64,000 nucleotides of DNA from Chloroflexi bacterium HGW-Chloroflexi-6 (GCA_002840685.1 PHBU01000013.1:93819-157818); one strand, 5' to 3'; positions 9,386 through 17,416 are shown, counted from the first letter of the stretch. Numbers and translations are program-made. Notes: generated by a model not told the origin, from the letters alone.

Positions 9386-9403
9386 ATGACTACGGACCAC
9401 TAA
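9386..9403 (+). other. Five-codon leader ORF ahead of the ABC-F gene
   Basis: ATG ACT ACG GAC CAC TAA, preceded by AGGAG at seven bases. It lies in the leader between the sensor gene and the terminator at 9451-9482. Short leader peptides ahead of a terminator are a known way of controlling ABC-F genes by ribosome stalling. Translation here is inference; so short an ORF can arise by chance. Confidence 0.35.
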
Positions 9404-9450
9404 GAAAACGTGTAATTTTTCGGGGTACGACCCGCTGGAATTATTGACAG

Positions 9451-9482
9451 CCGGGGGCGTTTGCCCCCGGTTTTCGTTTTCT
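9451..9482 (+). terminator. Rho-independent terminator or attenuator before the ABC-F gene
   Basis: Perfect GC stem CCGGGGGC/GCCCCCGG (9451-9458 and 9463-9470) with GTTT loop followed by TTTTCGTTTTCT. It is 103 bases past the sensor gene stop and 53 bases before the ABC-F start. It may end the sensor transcript, attenuate ABC-F, or both. Confidence 0.85.
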
Positions 9483-9523
9483 AAAGTACCGGAGCTTTAT
9501 AGTAGATCGTAAAGTTCCGGAGC
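9483..9523 (+). repeat. Direct repeat in ABC-F leader
   Basis: AAAGTACCGGAGC (9483-9495) and AAAGTTCCGGAGC (9511-9523) match in 12 of 13 bases, 28 bases apart, just before the ribosome site AAGAGG. The first copy is also a near-palindrome (AAAG..CCGG..CTTT). Confidence 0.6.
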
Positions 9524-9534
9524 AAGAGGTTCTT

Positions 9535-11169
9535 ATGCTTAGTGTTCATCACCTTAATAAATCTTACGGCATCCAAACCGTTTTACAAGAGATCACATTC
9601 AACATCAGCGCAGGCGAAAAGATCGGCCTGGTCGGGCCAAACGGCTGCGGCAAGACGACCCTGATGCGCATCCTGGCCGGGCTCGAAAGCGCGGATTCAG
9701 GGAAGGTTTCACAGACGTTTCCCGGTTTGCGAATCGGTTACCTGGCCCAGGGCTTTGACCTGCCCCTCGACGCGACGATCCGCACCACCCTCAACCTGTC
9801 CGCCGTGGACGAGGCCGCCCTCGAAGCTGAGATCGCCTCCCTGGCCCAGGCGTTAACCGTTTCCGCTGCCGACCCGGCCCTGCAAACGCGTTACGACACA
9901 GCTTTGGCGCAACTTTCCAGCCTCGACATCCACCCTGAAACCGTGTTGGCCCCGCTCGGGCTGGCGCATCTCGACCCGCAAACCCCGGTCGGGCAGTTAA
10001 GCGGCGGACAAAAAACGCGCCTGCTGCTGGCGCGCATTCTGCTGGCCGAGCCGCATTTGTTGCTGCTCGACGAACCCACCAACCACCTCGACATCGCCAT
10101 GCTCGAATGGCTCGAAGGCTGGGTGCGGCGATTCAAAGGCGCGGTGCTGATCGTTTCGCACGACCGCGCCTTTCTTGATAACACCGTCAGCACGATCTTC
10201 GAAATCGACCCCAACACCCACCAGCTCAAAGCCTATCCGGGCAATTACAGCGATTACGCCGATCAAAAACAGGCCGAATTCGATCACCAGCAACAGGCCT
10301 ACATGGATCAGCAGCAGCAAATCGCACAACTGCGCGCCGCGGCGGGACACATCCGCAGCCTGACCAAGATGAAAAAGGGCGGCAAAGCCGATGGCGGCGA
10401 CAAGTTCGCCAAGGGATTCTTCGGCAACCGCGCCACCAAAAACGTGGCCGGGCGCGCCAAGCACATCGAAGCCCGCATCCAGCACATTCTCGAAGAGGAA
10501 AAGATCGACAAACCGCGCGGCGATTGGCAGGTCAAGCTCCAGTTCGGCGCGGCCGGTCACCAGTCACGCGATGTAATGTCGATCGAAAATCTGTCGATCG
10601 GGTACGCGCCCGAAAACCCCATCTTGAGCGGTTTAAACCTGCATGTCGGCCCCGGCCAAAAGATCGTCCTGACCGGTGAAAACGGCAGCGGCAAGACCAC
10701 GCTGCTGCGCACCATCGCCGGGAGGCTGCCGGCGATGGGCGGCGCGCTGAAACTGGGCGCAGCTGTCAAACTGGGCTACATGACCCAGGAACAGGAATCC
10801 CTGCCGCCCGAACAGACTCCGCTCGCGAGCCTGCAGGCGGTCGCGCCCTTCAACGAGACCGAGGCCAGGCATTTTCTGCACTTCCTGCTCTTCAGCGGCG
10901 ACGATCCGCTGCGCCCCAATCACAGCCTGAGCTACGGCGAGCGCGCCCGCCTGCAACTGGGGCTGCTGATCGCCCAGGGTTGTAACTTCCTGCTGCTTGA
11001 TGAGCCGATCAACCACCTCGACATCGCCTCGCGCTCACGATTCGAGCAGGCCCTGCGCCAGTTCGAAGGCGCGGTGCTGGCCGTCGTTCATGACCGCTAT
11101 TTCATCGAACGCTTTGCCGAAACCGTCTGGCTGGTGGAAGATGGGCAGGTGAAAACGCTGCTATCCTGA
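9535..11169 (+). CDS. ABC-F family ATPase
   Basis: 544 residues with two ABC cassettes and no membrane segments, the hallmark of ABC-F proteins, which act on the ribosome in translation control or antibiotic protection. Walker A motifs are GPNGCGKTT (about 34-42) and GENGSGKTT in the second cassette; signatures are LSGGQKTR and LSYGERAR; Walker B plus D-loop are LLLLDEPTNHLD and LLLDEPINHLD, the second with Ile in place of the usual Thr. The linker between cassettes is Lys/Gln-rich (QQQAYMDQQQQIAQLR). The leader with a five-codon ORF and a strong terminator hints at attenuation. Subfamily cannot be assigned by eye. Confidence 0.92.
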   Translation: MLSVHHLNKSYGIQTVLQEITFNISAGEKIGLVGPNGCGKTTLMRILAGLESADSGKVSQTFPGLRIGYLAQGFDLPLDATIRTTLNLSAVDEAALEAEIASLAQALTVSAADPALQTRYDTALAQLSSLDIHPETVLAPLGLAHLDPQTPVGQLSGGQKTRLLLARILLAEPHLLLLDEPTNHLDIAMLEWLEGWVRRFKGAVLIVSHDRAFLDNTVSTIFEIDPNTHQLKAYPGNYSDYADQKQAEFDHQQQAYMDQQQQIAQLRAAAGHIRSLTKMKKGGKADGGDKFAKGFFGNRATKNVAGRAKHIEARIQHILEEEKIDKPRGDWQVKLQFGAAGHQSRDVMSIENLSIGYAPENPILSGLNLHVGPGQKIVLTGENGSGKTTLLRTIAGRLPAMGGALKLGAAVKLGYMTQEQESLPPEQTPLASLQAVAPFNETEARHFLHFLLFSGDDPLRPNHSLSYGERARLQLGLLIAQGCNFLLLDEPINHLDIASRSRFEQALRQFEGAVLAVVHDRYFIERFAETVWLVEDGQVKTLLS

Positions 11170-11210
11170 GAATCAAACGGGGCGGCCAGGCCGCCCCGTT
11201 TTGATTCTCT
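11168..11210. terminator. Bidirectional terminator between convergent genes
   Basis: Stem CGGGGCGG (11178-11185)/CCGCCCCG (11191-11198), extended by AATCAAA on the left and TTTTGATT on the right, so each strand has a short T-run. It sits between the ABC-F stop and the minus-strand permease stop. Confidence 0.9.
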
Positions 11211-11211
11211 C

Positions 11212-11946
11212 TCAGTCTGTGATCAGTTTTGCGCGCCGGAACTGTGACAGGGCATAGGCCAGCAGCCCAACGTCAAGAACCAGCAGGATGAAGATCAGCC
11301 CGGCCATGATCTGCGGCAGGCTGAGCCCAAGCAGGAAGCTGTCGAAGCTGGCAAGCATGTCCTTGGGCAGGAAAGACAGCGCAAAGAGCGGGATCAGCAA
11401 AACGAACATAATGACGCTCATGGTTTGTTGGGCAGCGCGGGCGGTCGGCGAACGCAGCGAAATGGCGATCCCCAACCCGGCGGCGAACAGGGCGATCAGC
11501 AGGCTGACCGTCAGGATCACGGCGAACAAAGCCGGCGGGTAGAGAGTCAGGGTCCCCTGCCAGTAGGCAAGGTTGACCGTAACGAGACTCATCAAAATCG
11601 CGGCGAGGGTGATGCCCCATCCATAAGCGACCACCGCCGCCAGTTTCCCGAACAGGATGGCGCGGTCAGACAGGCGGCTGGCAAGTAGGGTTTCGAGGGT
11701 GTGACGCTCGCGCTCCCCGGCAAAGGTGTCGGCAGTCACGCCGCTGACCAGCAGGTAGGGAATCCAGGCCCAAAAAGCCAGGCTGGCAGGCGATTGAAGG
11801 CCTTCGATCCCGTTTTGGAAGGGCAGCAGAATGCCGAATACGCCGACGAAGATCAGCAAACGGACCGTGCTGCTGCGTCCCTGTCCGCGCTGGAAAAGCA
11901 GTTCCTTGAGTTCTTTCTGGATGATGGTAAGAATGTCGATCAACAT
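11212..11946 (-). CDS. ABC-2 type transporter permease
   Basis: 244 residues with about six transmembrane segments; the segment TADTFAGERERHTLETLLAS after the second hydrophobic stretch is characteristic of ABC-2 permeases (NatB/YhaP-like). It is the last gene of a five-gene minus-strand operon and starts two bases after the ATPase stop, with AGGAG upstream of its ATG. It would pair with the ATPase at 11949-12878 to form an exporter; substrate is unknown. Confidence 0.88.
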   Translation of the reverse strand: MLIDILTIIQKELKELLFQRGQGRSSTVRLLIFVGVFGILLPFQNGIEGLQSPASLAFWAWIPYLLVSGVTADTFAGERERHTLETLLASRLSDRAILFGKLAAVVAYGWGITLAAILMSLVTVNLAYWQGTLTLYPPALFAVILTVSLLIALFAAGLGIAISLRSPTARAAQQTMSVIMFVLLIPLFALSFLPKDMLASFDSFLLGLSLPQIMAGLIFILLVLDVGLLAYALSQFRRAKLITD

Positions 11947-11948
11947 GG

Positions 11949-12878
11949 CTACTCCTGTTCAAGCAGGGACAAAAAGGCCTGTTCAAGGTCGGCTTTGCCC
12001 TTGCGGACTTCTTCGATCTGGGCCCCGGCCTGCACCAGCAAATTGACGATCGGCGCAGAGGAGGCGGATTGGTGGAATTCAACAACGATCTGGCCTGCCT
12101 CGTTATGGATGGCGGATACCGCCGGGAGCGCTCGCAGCTCCACGAGAACCTGTTCGCTGAACCCGGAGCCGCTGATCTCCAGCCGCGGCTTGCCGCTGGT
12201 GCGGCGCAATTCGTCCGGGCTGCCGGAGGCGATCAGCTTTCCCTGGCGGATGACGCCAACCTGCTGGCAGAGTTTTTCAGCTTCGGACAGGTTGTGCGTG
12301 GTCAGGAAGATAGTCACACCTTCGCTTTTGGCCAGGTTTGCCAGATCGTCGCGCAGCGCGGCAGAGGCGATCGGGTCGAGACCGGCGGTCGGTTCATCGA
12401 GGAAGACCAGCGCCGGGCGATGAAGCAGGGCGCGGGCAACTGCCAGTTTTTGCTTCATGCCGCGGCTCCACTTGCCGGCAGTTTCGTCGCGCCGCTCCCA
12501 CAGATCGAGGTTCGTCAAGAGTTCCTTGATGCGCACCTGGCGTTCAGGCGCGGAAATGTGCCAGACCTTGGCATAAAAATCGAGGTTGTCGTAGGCGCTC
12601 AGGCGTTCGTAAATGCCGTTGTGTTCGAGCAAAGCCCCGCAGCGGGCGCGGATTTCGTCGGCATGGCTGCGAACGTTGTAGCCAAGCACTTCGGCCTGAC
12701 CGGAGGTCGGTTCAAGCAGCCCGAGCAACAGGCGGATGGTGGTGGTTTTCCCGGCGCCGTTGGGGCCGAGGAAGCCAAAGACCGTTCCGGAGGCGACTTC
12801 GAGCGAGATATTGTCCACGGCGCGGACAGAGGCGAAGTCGCGGGTGAGTTGGGTGGTGCGGAGGGCATATTGAGTCAT
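11949..12878 (-). CDS. ABC transporter ATP-binding protein
   Basis: 309-residue ATPase of the ABC-2/drug or Na+ exporter type. Walker A GPNGAGKTTT (about 39-48), atypical signature WSRGMKQKLAVARAL, Walker B LVFLDEPTAGLD, H-loop TTHNLSEAE, and a C-terminal extension of about 90 residues usual in this class. The start at 12878 overlaps the regulator stop in an ATGA, indicating translational coupling; the open frame further upstream lies inside the regulator gene and is not used. Confidence 0.92.
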   Translation of the reverse strand: MTQYALRTTQLTRDFASVRAVDNISLEVASGTVFGFLGPNGAGKTTTIRLLLGLLEPTSGQAEVLGYNVRSHADEIRARCGALLEHNGIYERLSAYDNLDFYAKVWHISAPERQVRIKELLTNLDLWERRDETAGKWSRGMKQKLAVARALLHRPALVFLDEPTAGLDPIASAALRDDLANLAKSEGVTIFLTTHNLSEAEKLCQQVGVIRQGKLIASGSPDELRRTSGKPRLEISGSGFSEQVLVELRALPAVSAIHNEAGQIVVEFHQSASSAPIVNLLVQAGAQIEEVRKGKADLEQAFLSLLEQE

Positions 12879-13183
12879 TTTGTCTGTTCCACAAATTGCG
12901 ATAGTTTCTTGCGATAGGCCGCAAATGCTTCGCGGCCGGTTTCGGTCAGCCTGCACAAGGTCAGCGGATATTTGCCGCGAAAAGTTTTTTCGATCTTGAT
13001 ATAGCCGGCTTCCTCAAGTTTGGTCAGGTGTGCTGAGAGATTGCCCTTGGTCAGTCCGGTTTCGCGCTGGAGAAAAACGAAGTCGGCGCTTTCGACGGCC
13101 GCCAGGATGGCGACGATGACCGCCCGCGAAGGCTCGTGGAGCAGGCGGTCCACATCGGTCAGGGATCGCAGATCGTTACTCAT
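12875..13183 (-). CDS. Winged-helix transcriptional regulator of the exporter operon
   Basis: 102-residue ArsR/MarR-like winged helix, close to the HTH_34 type found next to ABC exporters. The recognition region is TGLTKGNLSAHLTKLEEAGY, followed by the wing KIEKTFRGKYPLTLCRLTETG. There are no clustered metal-binding cysteines. It lies third in the operon, overlapping the membrane-protein gene upstream by 8 bases and the ATPase gene downstream by 4. It probably represses its own operon through the palindrome at 14606-14617. Confidence 0.85.
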   Translation of the reverse strand: MSNDLRSLTDVDRLLHEPSRAVIVAILAAVESADFVFLQRETGLTKGNLSAHLTKLEEAGYIKIEKTFRGKYPLTLCRLTETGREAFAAYRKKLSQFVEQTK

Positions 13184-13934
13184 CGCCAGCCTCAACGGGT
13201 GGATTGGCTTGTAGGTAGCGAGCCAGTGTAAATATGCCGCTGACCAGCCTGCTAAGGCCCAATCCAGCGCACAGAATGGCAATCAGCCAGGATGCATAAT
13301 CCATATTGGTTTGCATGGCCTGGGCCAGTTCGGCAGGCATGGGGCCGCTAAGCGGGCCGGCAAAGAGTTGGGCAGGCAGGGCGTGATTCAAGTTGTGGAG
13401 GCCGGCCAATAGGACAAGCATCACGGCCAGAGTAAAATCCAGATAGCACAGGATGCGAAATCGTTTCAATCCGGTTTGCTTGGCCTGGACGAACATAAAT
13501 ATTCCGAAACCAAACCCGATTGCGGCTGGAATCCATGTCATCCCGTAGAATAACCCGGCGCGAGCCCACGGAAAAACCAGCATCAGGAGGATCAACACAA
13601 AAGGTACTCCTGCAATCAGGGCTATAACCTTCCAGTATTTTTGCAGCCGCGCGCCAAAATTTTCAAGACGGGGTTCCACATACCCTGTGCGGCGGTAGGT
13701 GATTTTTTGTTTCAGCCAGACGACAGTTGCCATCCCCAGTGATAACCCTAAAATCAGGATCGTATCTTTGGCATTTGAAGCCGAAAACACCTGCTCAGCA
13801 TTCTGCACCTGAGCGCGGAAGAAAAAAACTGTTCCGAGCAAGGCCAGCATGATACCCGACAAAATCTCCGAAAGCCCATCGATAAACCAATAGCCCTGCG
13901 CGCGCTGCATCGCAACTTCGATGTTATTTTTCAT
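13176..13934 (-). CDS. Integral membrane protein, paralogue of the next upstream gene
   Basis: 252 residues with about six transmembrane segments. It shares with the product of 13924-14574 an N-terminal QRAQGYWFIDG-type motif and an internal RRTGYVEPR motif, so the two are paralogues. No named family is recognised. Of two adjacent ATGs (13937, 13934), the second has better spacing from GGAGG. It overlaps both neighbours, so translation is likely coupled. A role with the exporter is inferred from position only. Confidence 0.75.
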   Translation of the reverse strand: MKNNIEVAMQRAQGYWFIDGLSEILSGIMLALLGTVFFFRAQVQNAEQVFSASNAKDTILILGLSLGMATVVWLKQKITYRRTGYVEPRLENFGARLQKYWKVIALIAGVPFVLILLMLVFPWARAGLFYGMTWIPAAIGFGFGIFMFVQAKQTGLKRFRILCYLDFTLAVMLVLLAGLHNLNHALPAQLFAGPLSGPMPAELAQAMQTNMDYASWLIAILCAGLGLSRLVSGIFTLARYLQANPPVEAGDE

Positions 13935-14574
13935 CATCACCTCCATCTGGTTGAACGTTTGGATTCTGGCGCAGGTACTGCCACAGGCTGATCCCACCGA
14001 TGGTCAGCAGGGCCAGCCCCAGCACCCCGTAAAAGCTGGTCAGGCCCAGGTTTTCAGGCAGGTTCGCAAAACCGAGAGCAAGCCCGGCCAGAACGCCAAT
14101 GGCGGCGTTGATAAAAAATCTGGCCATGCCGGTTCTGAATCCCAGGTAGACCAGCACAGCTCCGAATAAAATCCCGCTGACAGCTACGACCCGGTCAAAA
14201 CCGGCGGCAGGCTGGAGCAAGAACAAGGTCATCAGCGCTGAGATGGTGGCTGCAACAACGCCAATCAAAAGAAGACGCCCCAGGCGGCTGGCCCCGCTTT
14301 TGCGCTGAAATGCAATATAGCCGGTGCGCGGAAAAGTGATGCGCTCTTTCATCGTCATCACCAGGCGGTTAACCAGAAATGAGCCGCCGATGATGATCAG
14401 CACGAACAAGGCGGTCAGCAAATTTGCCAGCCACGAACCAGCCAGCAAATAATTGGCATAAAAATAAGCCGCCAAAATCAGGCAAATGCCGCCAAAGGAA
14501 AACTCGAAGGTGCCATCCACGTACCAGTACTGCATGGCGCGTTTTTGGGCGTTTTGAAGAGAGTCGGTTGCCAT
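13924..14574 (-). CDS. Integral membrane protein, first gene of the exporter operon
   Basis: 216 residues, about six transmembrane segments, opening with MATDSLQNAQKRAMQYWYVD and containing FPRTGYIAF; these match the paralogue downstream. A strong AAGGAG lies five bases before the ATG. No known family is recognised. Promoter and palindromic operator lie directly upstream at 14600-14627, so this is the operon head. Confidence 0.75.
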   Translation of the reverse strand: MATDSLQNAQKRAMQYWYVDGTFEFSFGGICLILAAYFYANYLLAGSWLANLLTALFVLIIIGGSFLVNRLVMTMKERITFPRTGYIAFQRKSGASRLGRLLLIGVVAATISALMTLFLLQPAAGFDRVVAVSGILFGAVLVYLGFRTGMARFFINAAIGVLAGLALGFANLPENLGLTSFYGVLGLALLTIGGISLWQYLRQNPNVQPDGGDDEK

Positions 14575-14597
14575 GGAATCTCCTTATGCAATCAGGT

Positions 14598-14627
14598 TTG
14601 TATCACAAACTAGTTTGCATAATACAA
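14598..14627 (-). promoter_or_regulatory. Promoter with palindromic operator in its spacer
   Basis: CAAACTAGTTTG at 14606-14617 is a perfect 12-bp palindrome, flanked by TTGTAT (14598-14603) and ATACAA (14622-14627). On the minus strand TTGTAT can serve as -35 and GATACA as -10 with a 17-base spacer that contains the palindrome. A repressor bound here would block the promoter; the winged-helix protein encoded in the same operon is the natural candidate. Confidence 0.7.
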
Positions 14628-14670
14628 CCAACCTGTCGGATTGTCAAGATTAAGACAGGGGAAATTGTTG

Positions 14671-15624
14671 TTACGAATAACGGGAAAGGGTTTGCCTGGC
14701 AAAATCCATCAGACTCAGGCGCAGGGAGAGCGGAGCAATCACTTCGGCTGCGCCCCCGTAGCCCAAAATGCGGGTGCGGGCGGCTTCGAGAGACTCAAAG
14801 CTCAATGTGATCGTCTGCCAGCCATCAGGTTCGATGGCCGGGGGCGAGGTCAGGGTTTCGGGGCGGTTTTCGGACAGGATTTGGGCCAACGTGGGGGAAA
14901 CACGTAAAGTAACCGGAAATTGTGGACGGTTGGATTCGAACTCATCGCACCAGGTTTTCCAAAACCCGGGCAGGTCGAACATCGCAGGCCGCTCAAAACT
15001 CTCGACCCGCAGGCTGGCCTGCCGGATTCGTGAGATTCTCAAGACCCGGACGTGATCCTCGCGCGCGCCAACCAGGTACCAGGTATTGGTTTTGGCCACC
15101 AGCCCGTAGGGAGCAATGACCATCGCCACGTCGGCGCTGAAATCGGAGCGGTAGGTAATATCGAGCTGGCGATTGCTCCACAGGGCAGACTGGATCGTTT
15201 TCAGGTGCGGGGTCGGCTCCTCGGGCTGGAACCAGCCGGCGGCATCGAGGTGGATCTTCTGACGAGCGGTGGACTCGTCCGCCCGGCGGCTGACCGGCAG
15301 CGCGGCGGAGAGCTTGAGCAGCGCCATCCGCAATTCATCGCCAACGCCGAGCTGGTCGAGCGGGGCCGGGATGCTGAGCATGAACAAGGCCCGCACTTCG
15401 TCTGCATTCAGGCCGGTCAGGTTGGTGCGGTAATCCTCGACCAGGGCGATCCCGCCGCCGGGACCGCGTTCAGTGTATACGGGCACGCCCGAGGCTGAAA
15501 GGGCAGTCACATCGCGGTAGATGGTGCGTTCAGTGACTTCCAGTTCGACGGCCAGGGCCCGGGCGGTCAGCGTGCCGCGGGTTTGCAGGAGCATCAAAAG
15601 GGATAGCAGGCGATCAGCGCGCAT
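14671..15624 (-). CDS. WYL-domain transcriptional regulator (YafY-like)
   Basis: 317 residues: N-terminal HTH (residues about 1-60, with ALAVELEVTERTIYRDVTAL) followed by a WYL domain, whose motif appears as TWYLVGARED, and a C-terminal extension. WYL regulators sense nucleic-acid or small-molecule ligands; many control stress genes. The gene is divergent from a GyrI-like protein, and the 200-base space between them carries three palindromes, so it likely controls both. Confidence 0.9.
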   Translation of the reverse strand: MRADRLLSLLMLLQTRGTLTARALAVELEVTERTIYRDVTALSASGVPVYTERGPGGGIALVEDYRTNLTGLNADEVRALFMLSIPAPLDQLGVGDELRMALLKLSAALPVSRRADESTARQKIHLDAAGWFQPEEPTPHLKTIQSALWSNRQLDITYRSDFSADVAMVIAPYGLVAKTNTWYLVGAREDHVRVLRISRIRQASLRVESFERPAMFDLPGFWKTWCDEFESNRPQFPVTLRVSPTLAQILSENRPETLTSPPAIEPDGWQTITLSFESLEAARTRILGYGGAAEVIAPLSLRLSLMDFARQTLSRYS

Positions 15625-15687
15625 TTTAAAACGGACTCTTTCTCGGACTCACGGAATTAAGCGGATTTTGCCCAATTGTAGCAGATT

Positions 15688-15710
15688 TACCTGACAATAG
15701 ATGTCAGGTA
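15688..15710. promoter_or_regulatory. Inverted repeat TACCTGAC-N7-GTCAGGTA
   Basis: Eight-base perfect arms (15688-15695, 15703-15710). Location in the divergent control region and symmetry suggest an operator, probably for the WYL regulator. Confidence 0.6.
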
Positions 15711-15729
15711 TTGTATGTAGAATAGAGTT

Positions 15730-15743
15730 ATTCTTGCAAGAAT
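15730..15743. promoter_or_regulatory. 14-bp perfect palindrome ATTCTTGCAAGAAT
   Basis: Second palindrome in the same control region, just downstream of a TAGAAT box at 15718-15723 that could be the -10 of the GyrI-like gene. Confidence 0.5.
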
Positions 15744-15783
15744 GAAGTCAAGTGTCTGTTGTACTATTTCAATCTGGAGCAGC

Positions 15784-15801
15784 AAACATCTGAAGATGTT
15801 T
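15784..15801. promoter_or_regulatory. 18-bp palindrome AAACATCT-GA-AGATGTTT
   Basis: Third palindrome, 14 bases before the AAGGAG ribosome site of the GyrI-like gene. It could be an operator or an mRNA stem in the leader. Confidence 0.5.
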
Positions 15802-15825
15802 GACTCCATCATTCAAGGAGAAAAA

Positions 15826-16287
15826 ATGAGCGAGCTGGATGTCAAAATTGTCAAACTCGAAGCGATGCGTGTGATCTGTTTCAACGGTTTCGGTGAGGGG
15901 CCGGAAGGCGTGGCGCTGGACAAGCTGTTTGCGTGGGCCAGGGCACATGGCAAGAACGGGCGCGTATTCGGATATAACAATCCGAACCCGGCCGCGGGCA
16001 GCCCGAACTACGGCTACGATGCCTGGATGGTGGTGGACGAGGGTGTGCAGGCCGAAGGTGACGCGCGCATGATCGATTTCCCCGGCGGACTGTATGCCGT
16101 GGCGCGCTGTGTGGTGACGAAACCCTGGGAGGATATCCCCGGCACCTGGAAGAAACTCGTCCACTGGCGCGAGGGCAGCCGCTACCGCGAGGCTTCGCAC
16201 CAGTGGCTGGAAGAGCACATCACGCCGGAAGGAGAAGCCGGCGAGGAGAACTTTACGCTCGACCTGTTCCTGCCGATCAAGGAATAA
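15826..16287 (+). CDS. GyrI-like small-molecule-binding protein
   Basis: 153 residues resembling the GyrI-like/AraC effector-binding fold (SHS2 repeats), with the internal DAWMVVDEG and FPGGLYAVARCVV strands typical of the family. Such proteins bind drugs or hydrophobic ligands. The start at 15826 is supported by AAGGAG at 15815-15820; upstream in-frame codons lie in the palindromic leader. Divergent from a WYL regulator, which may respond to the same ligand. Confidence 0.75.
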   Translation: MSELDVKIVKLEAMRVICFNGFGEGPEGVALDKLFAWARAHGKNGRVFGYNNPNPAAGSPNYGYDAWMVVDEGVQAEGDARMIDFPGGLYAVARCVVTKPWEDIPGTWKKLVHWREGSRYREASHQWLEEHITPEGEAGEENFTLDLFLPIKE

Positions 16288-16302
16288 GCAACTTAATATA
16301 GG

Positions 16303-16331
16303 TTCGGGCGGCAGAGTCTCTGCCGCCCGAA
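16303..16331. terminator. Terminator hairpin between convergent units
   Basis: 13-bp stem TTCGGGCGGCAGA (16303-16315)/complement (16319-16331) with a three-base loop, followed by TTGTTGATTT on the plus strand. It lies between the GyrI-like stop and the end of the arsenic operon and could serve both. Confidence 0.8.
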
Positions 16332-16346
16332 TTGTTGATTTACTGA

Positions 16347-16427
16347 TTAGCAGCAACCGCCGCCGCCACAGCAACTGCCTTGTTCTTCTTCGTCGCAGCA
16401 ACCGGGATCATTGTAGAAGATCTTCAT
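16347..16427 (-). CDS. 26-residue cysteine-rich peptide at the end of the arsenic operon
   Basis: ATG at 16427, TAA at 16347. The peptide begins MKIFYNDPG, then has three Cys-Cys pairs at residues 10-11, 19-20 and 25-26, with an acidic DEEE after the first pair and four glycines between the second and third. A full AGGAGGTGA ribosome site lies about five bases before the ATG, stronger than those of its neighbours. It follows arsP by 44 bases and precedes the terminator. Six thiols in 26 residues suggest binding of As(III) or another soft metal ion. I do not recognise a named family; it is too short for routine gene callers. Confidence 0.75.
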   Translation of the reverse strand: MKIFYNDPGCCDEEEQGSCCGGGGCC

Positions 16428-16471
16428 GAGTATCACCTCCTTTCTGTTTTGAATCTGATTGTCTTTTAGGG

Positions 16472-17416
16472 CTACACCAGCCCGAGAGCAACGATGGTGT
16501 TGTACAGCGCTCCGCTCAGGATGGCACCTACCCAGAGCGTAGCCAGCACAATCGCGACCACCCGCCAGCGGGCAATGGTCAGCATGCCGCTAAAAGCGCC
16601 AACGGAGGTGCCCGCGCCGGTCACCAGAAAAGCCAGCGCTGCACCGGGACTCATTCCGGCCTCGACCAGTCCCAGAACCAGCGGCAGGGATGATTCAGTG
16701 TTGATGTAAAAGGGCAGGCCCAGGGTGGCGGCCAGCGGCACGCTGTAAATTTGACCGGAGCCAAACAAGGTCTGGACCCACTCGGCAGGGATCAGCCCGT
16801 TCAAGAAGTAACCAATAAAAGCGAAGCCAAAGAAGGTTAATAGCAGCTTCCAACCGGTGTCGAAAAATTCACGGGCAGCCTGCAAAAAGGTGACCTGCGG
16901 TTTTGGAGAAGCAACAGTTTGAACCGGGGTCAGAACGGTCAGCGGGATGGCGCCAGCGGACGGCGCGAGGCGCGCTTGATTCAGCAGCCATCCGCGCGAT
17001 TCGGCGAAGGCTGCAACGGCCCCACCCAACAGGCCCAACAAAATCGAAGCAACAAAAAAGGCGATCGCGAACGGCCAGCCAAACAACCCGGCACTGTAAA
17101 CCAGTTCCTGGGGCGAGGTCAGCGGCGAGGCCACCATGAAAGCCACGATCGGCGCCCAGGGCATGACCGAAGCCACCATCCCTAAAACGACAGCGGTGGT
17201 GCCGCACGAGCAAAGCGGGGTGCCAACCGCGGCGGCAGTCGCCATGGCAACGCTGCCGCGGCGATATTTCTGCATGAATCGAGCGACCATCTCCTGGCTG
17301 ATATATAGCTTCAGCCAAACACTGATTCCAACGCTAAGTAAAAGAAAGATCCAGTTGTGGGCAAAAGTTTCCAAAACTTTCCAGAGCGTATTGACGAGCA
17401 TGTCAATGATGAACAT
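16472..17416 (-). CDS. arsP: ArsP-type permease (organoarsenical efflux)
   Basis: 314 residues, about eight transmembrane segments, of the DUF318/permease family. The diagnostic Cys-X-Cys is present in GTPLCSCGTTAVV (Cys69, Cys71). Characterised ArsP proteins export trivalent methylated and aromatic arsenicals, the products of ArsM. The context of arsR and arsM upstream supports this. AAGGA precedes the ATG and an ArsR-type operator (17437-17452) lies 21 bases upstream. The hydrophilic loop near residues 150-175 is unconserved in appearance. Confidence 0.88.
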   Translation of the reverse strand: MFIIDMLVNTLWKVLETFAHNWIFLLLSVGISVWLKLYISQEMVARFMQKYRRGSVAMATAAAVGTPLCSCGTTAVVLGMVASVMPWAPIVAFMVASPLTSPQELVYSAGLFGWPFAIAFFVASILLGLLGGAVAAFAESRGWLLNQARLAPSAGAIPLTVLTPVQTVASPKPQVTFLQAAREFFDTGWKLLLTFFGFAFIGYFLNGLIPAEWVQTLFGSGQIYSVPLAATLGLPFYINTESSLPLVLGLVEAGMSPGAALAFLVTGAGTSVGAFSGMLTIARWRVVAIVLATLWVGAILSGALYNTIVALGLV

